Assembly: GCA_029240015.1 (NCBI GenBank)
Contig: JARBTU010000139.1
Location: 1 to 5,408 of the forward strand
Reading direction: 5' to 3'
DNA length: 5,408 bases
DNA from: Oscillospiraceae bacterium
Lineage (GTDB): Bacteria > Bacillota > Clostridia > Oscillospirales > Ruminococcaceae
A model generated the notes under the pieces. It was not told the origin of the DNA, made no database searches, and worked only from the letters and a program-made list of their open reading frames with translations. Numbering within the stretch: the first letter of the stretch is position 1; each line of letters begins with the position of its first letter. Position numbers and translations under genes: made by a program. Positions 5,398-5,408 of the stretch are shown here, piece after piece.

Positions 5398-5408
5398 CAT
5401 CCTGTCAG

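Noticed and set aside
1..5408. CRISPR array, tRNA, rRNA, insertion sequence or phage attachment site
   Set aside because: I saw no spaced direct repeats, no cloverleaf with a T-loop GTTCRA-type motif, no transposase sequence and no terminal inverted repeats with target duplications.

Overview
The window looks like chromosomal DNA from a low-GC Gram-positive anaerobe, most likely a member of the Clostridia (Bacillota). The evidence is strong GGAGG-type ribosome binding sites, sigma-A-like promoters, TAA stops on all three intact genes, an acetyl-CoA-type MetA, a stand-alone rubrerythrin-like protein and a DUF4491 membrane protein. This assignment is an inference from gene content; no 16S or other marker gene is present.

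Positions 1-3151 (minus strand) hold most of one very large secreted protein gene that runs off the left edge. Hand translation gives 1050 in-frame codons interrupted by a single TGA at codon 372. The order is signal peptide, two near-duplicate carbohydrate-binding-like modules, a GxGYxYP-family putative glycoside hydrolase domain (motifs SDGDN and GIGYTYP), and two more copies of the same type of module, the last cut by the window edge. The TGA falls about 60 residues into the GxGYxYP domain, and the frame continues intact for 678 more codons. This is therefore a recent nonsense mutation, a sequence error or, less likely, recoding. The gene has a consensus promoter (TTGACA, 17 bp, TG-TATATA) whose -10 and start region lie inside a 42-bp near-perfect palindrome.

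Positions 3152-3440 are intergenic: the leader, promoter and palindrome of the large gene, then the hairpin terminator of the next gene. Positions 3441-3926 (minus) encode a 161-residue rubrerythrin/ferritin-like diiron protein. It is divergent from metA (4132-5046, plus), a homoserine O-acyltransferase with the full catalytic set and Glu111, the residue associated with acetyl-CoA use. Twenty-four bases after metA, and probably in its operon, is a small DUF4491 membrane protein (5071-5349), followed by a long hairpin terminator.

The right half is ordinary housekeeping content: methionine biosynthesis, probable oxidative-stress or iron handling, and a small membrane protein. The left half is an accessory extracellular glycan-targeting gene. 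The points most worth checking are the in-frame TGA and the palindrome over its promoter.
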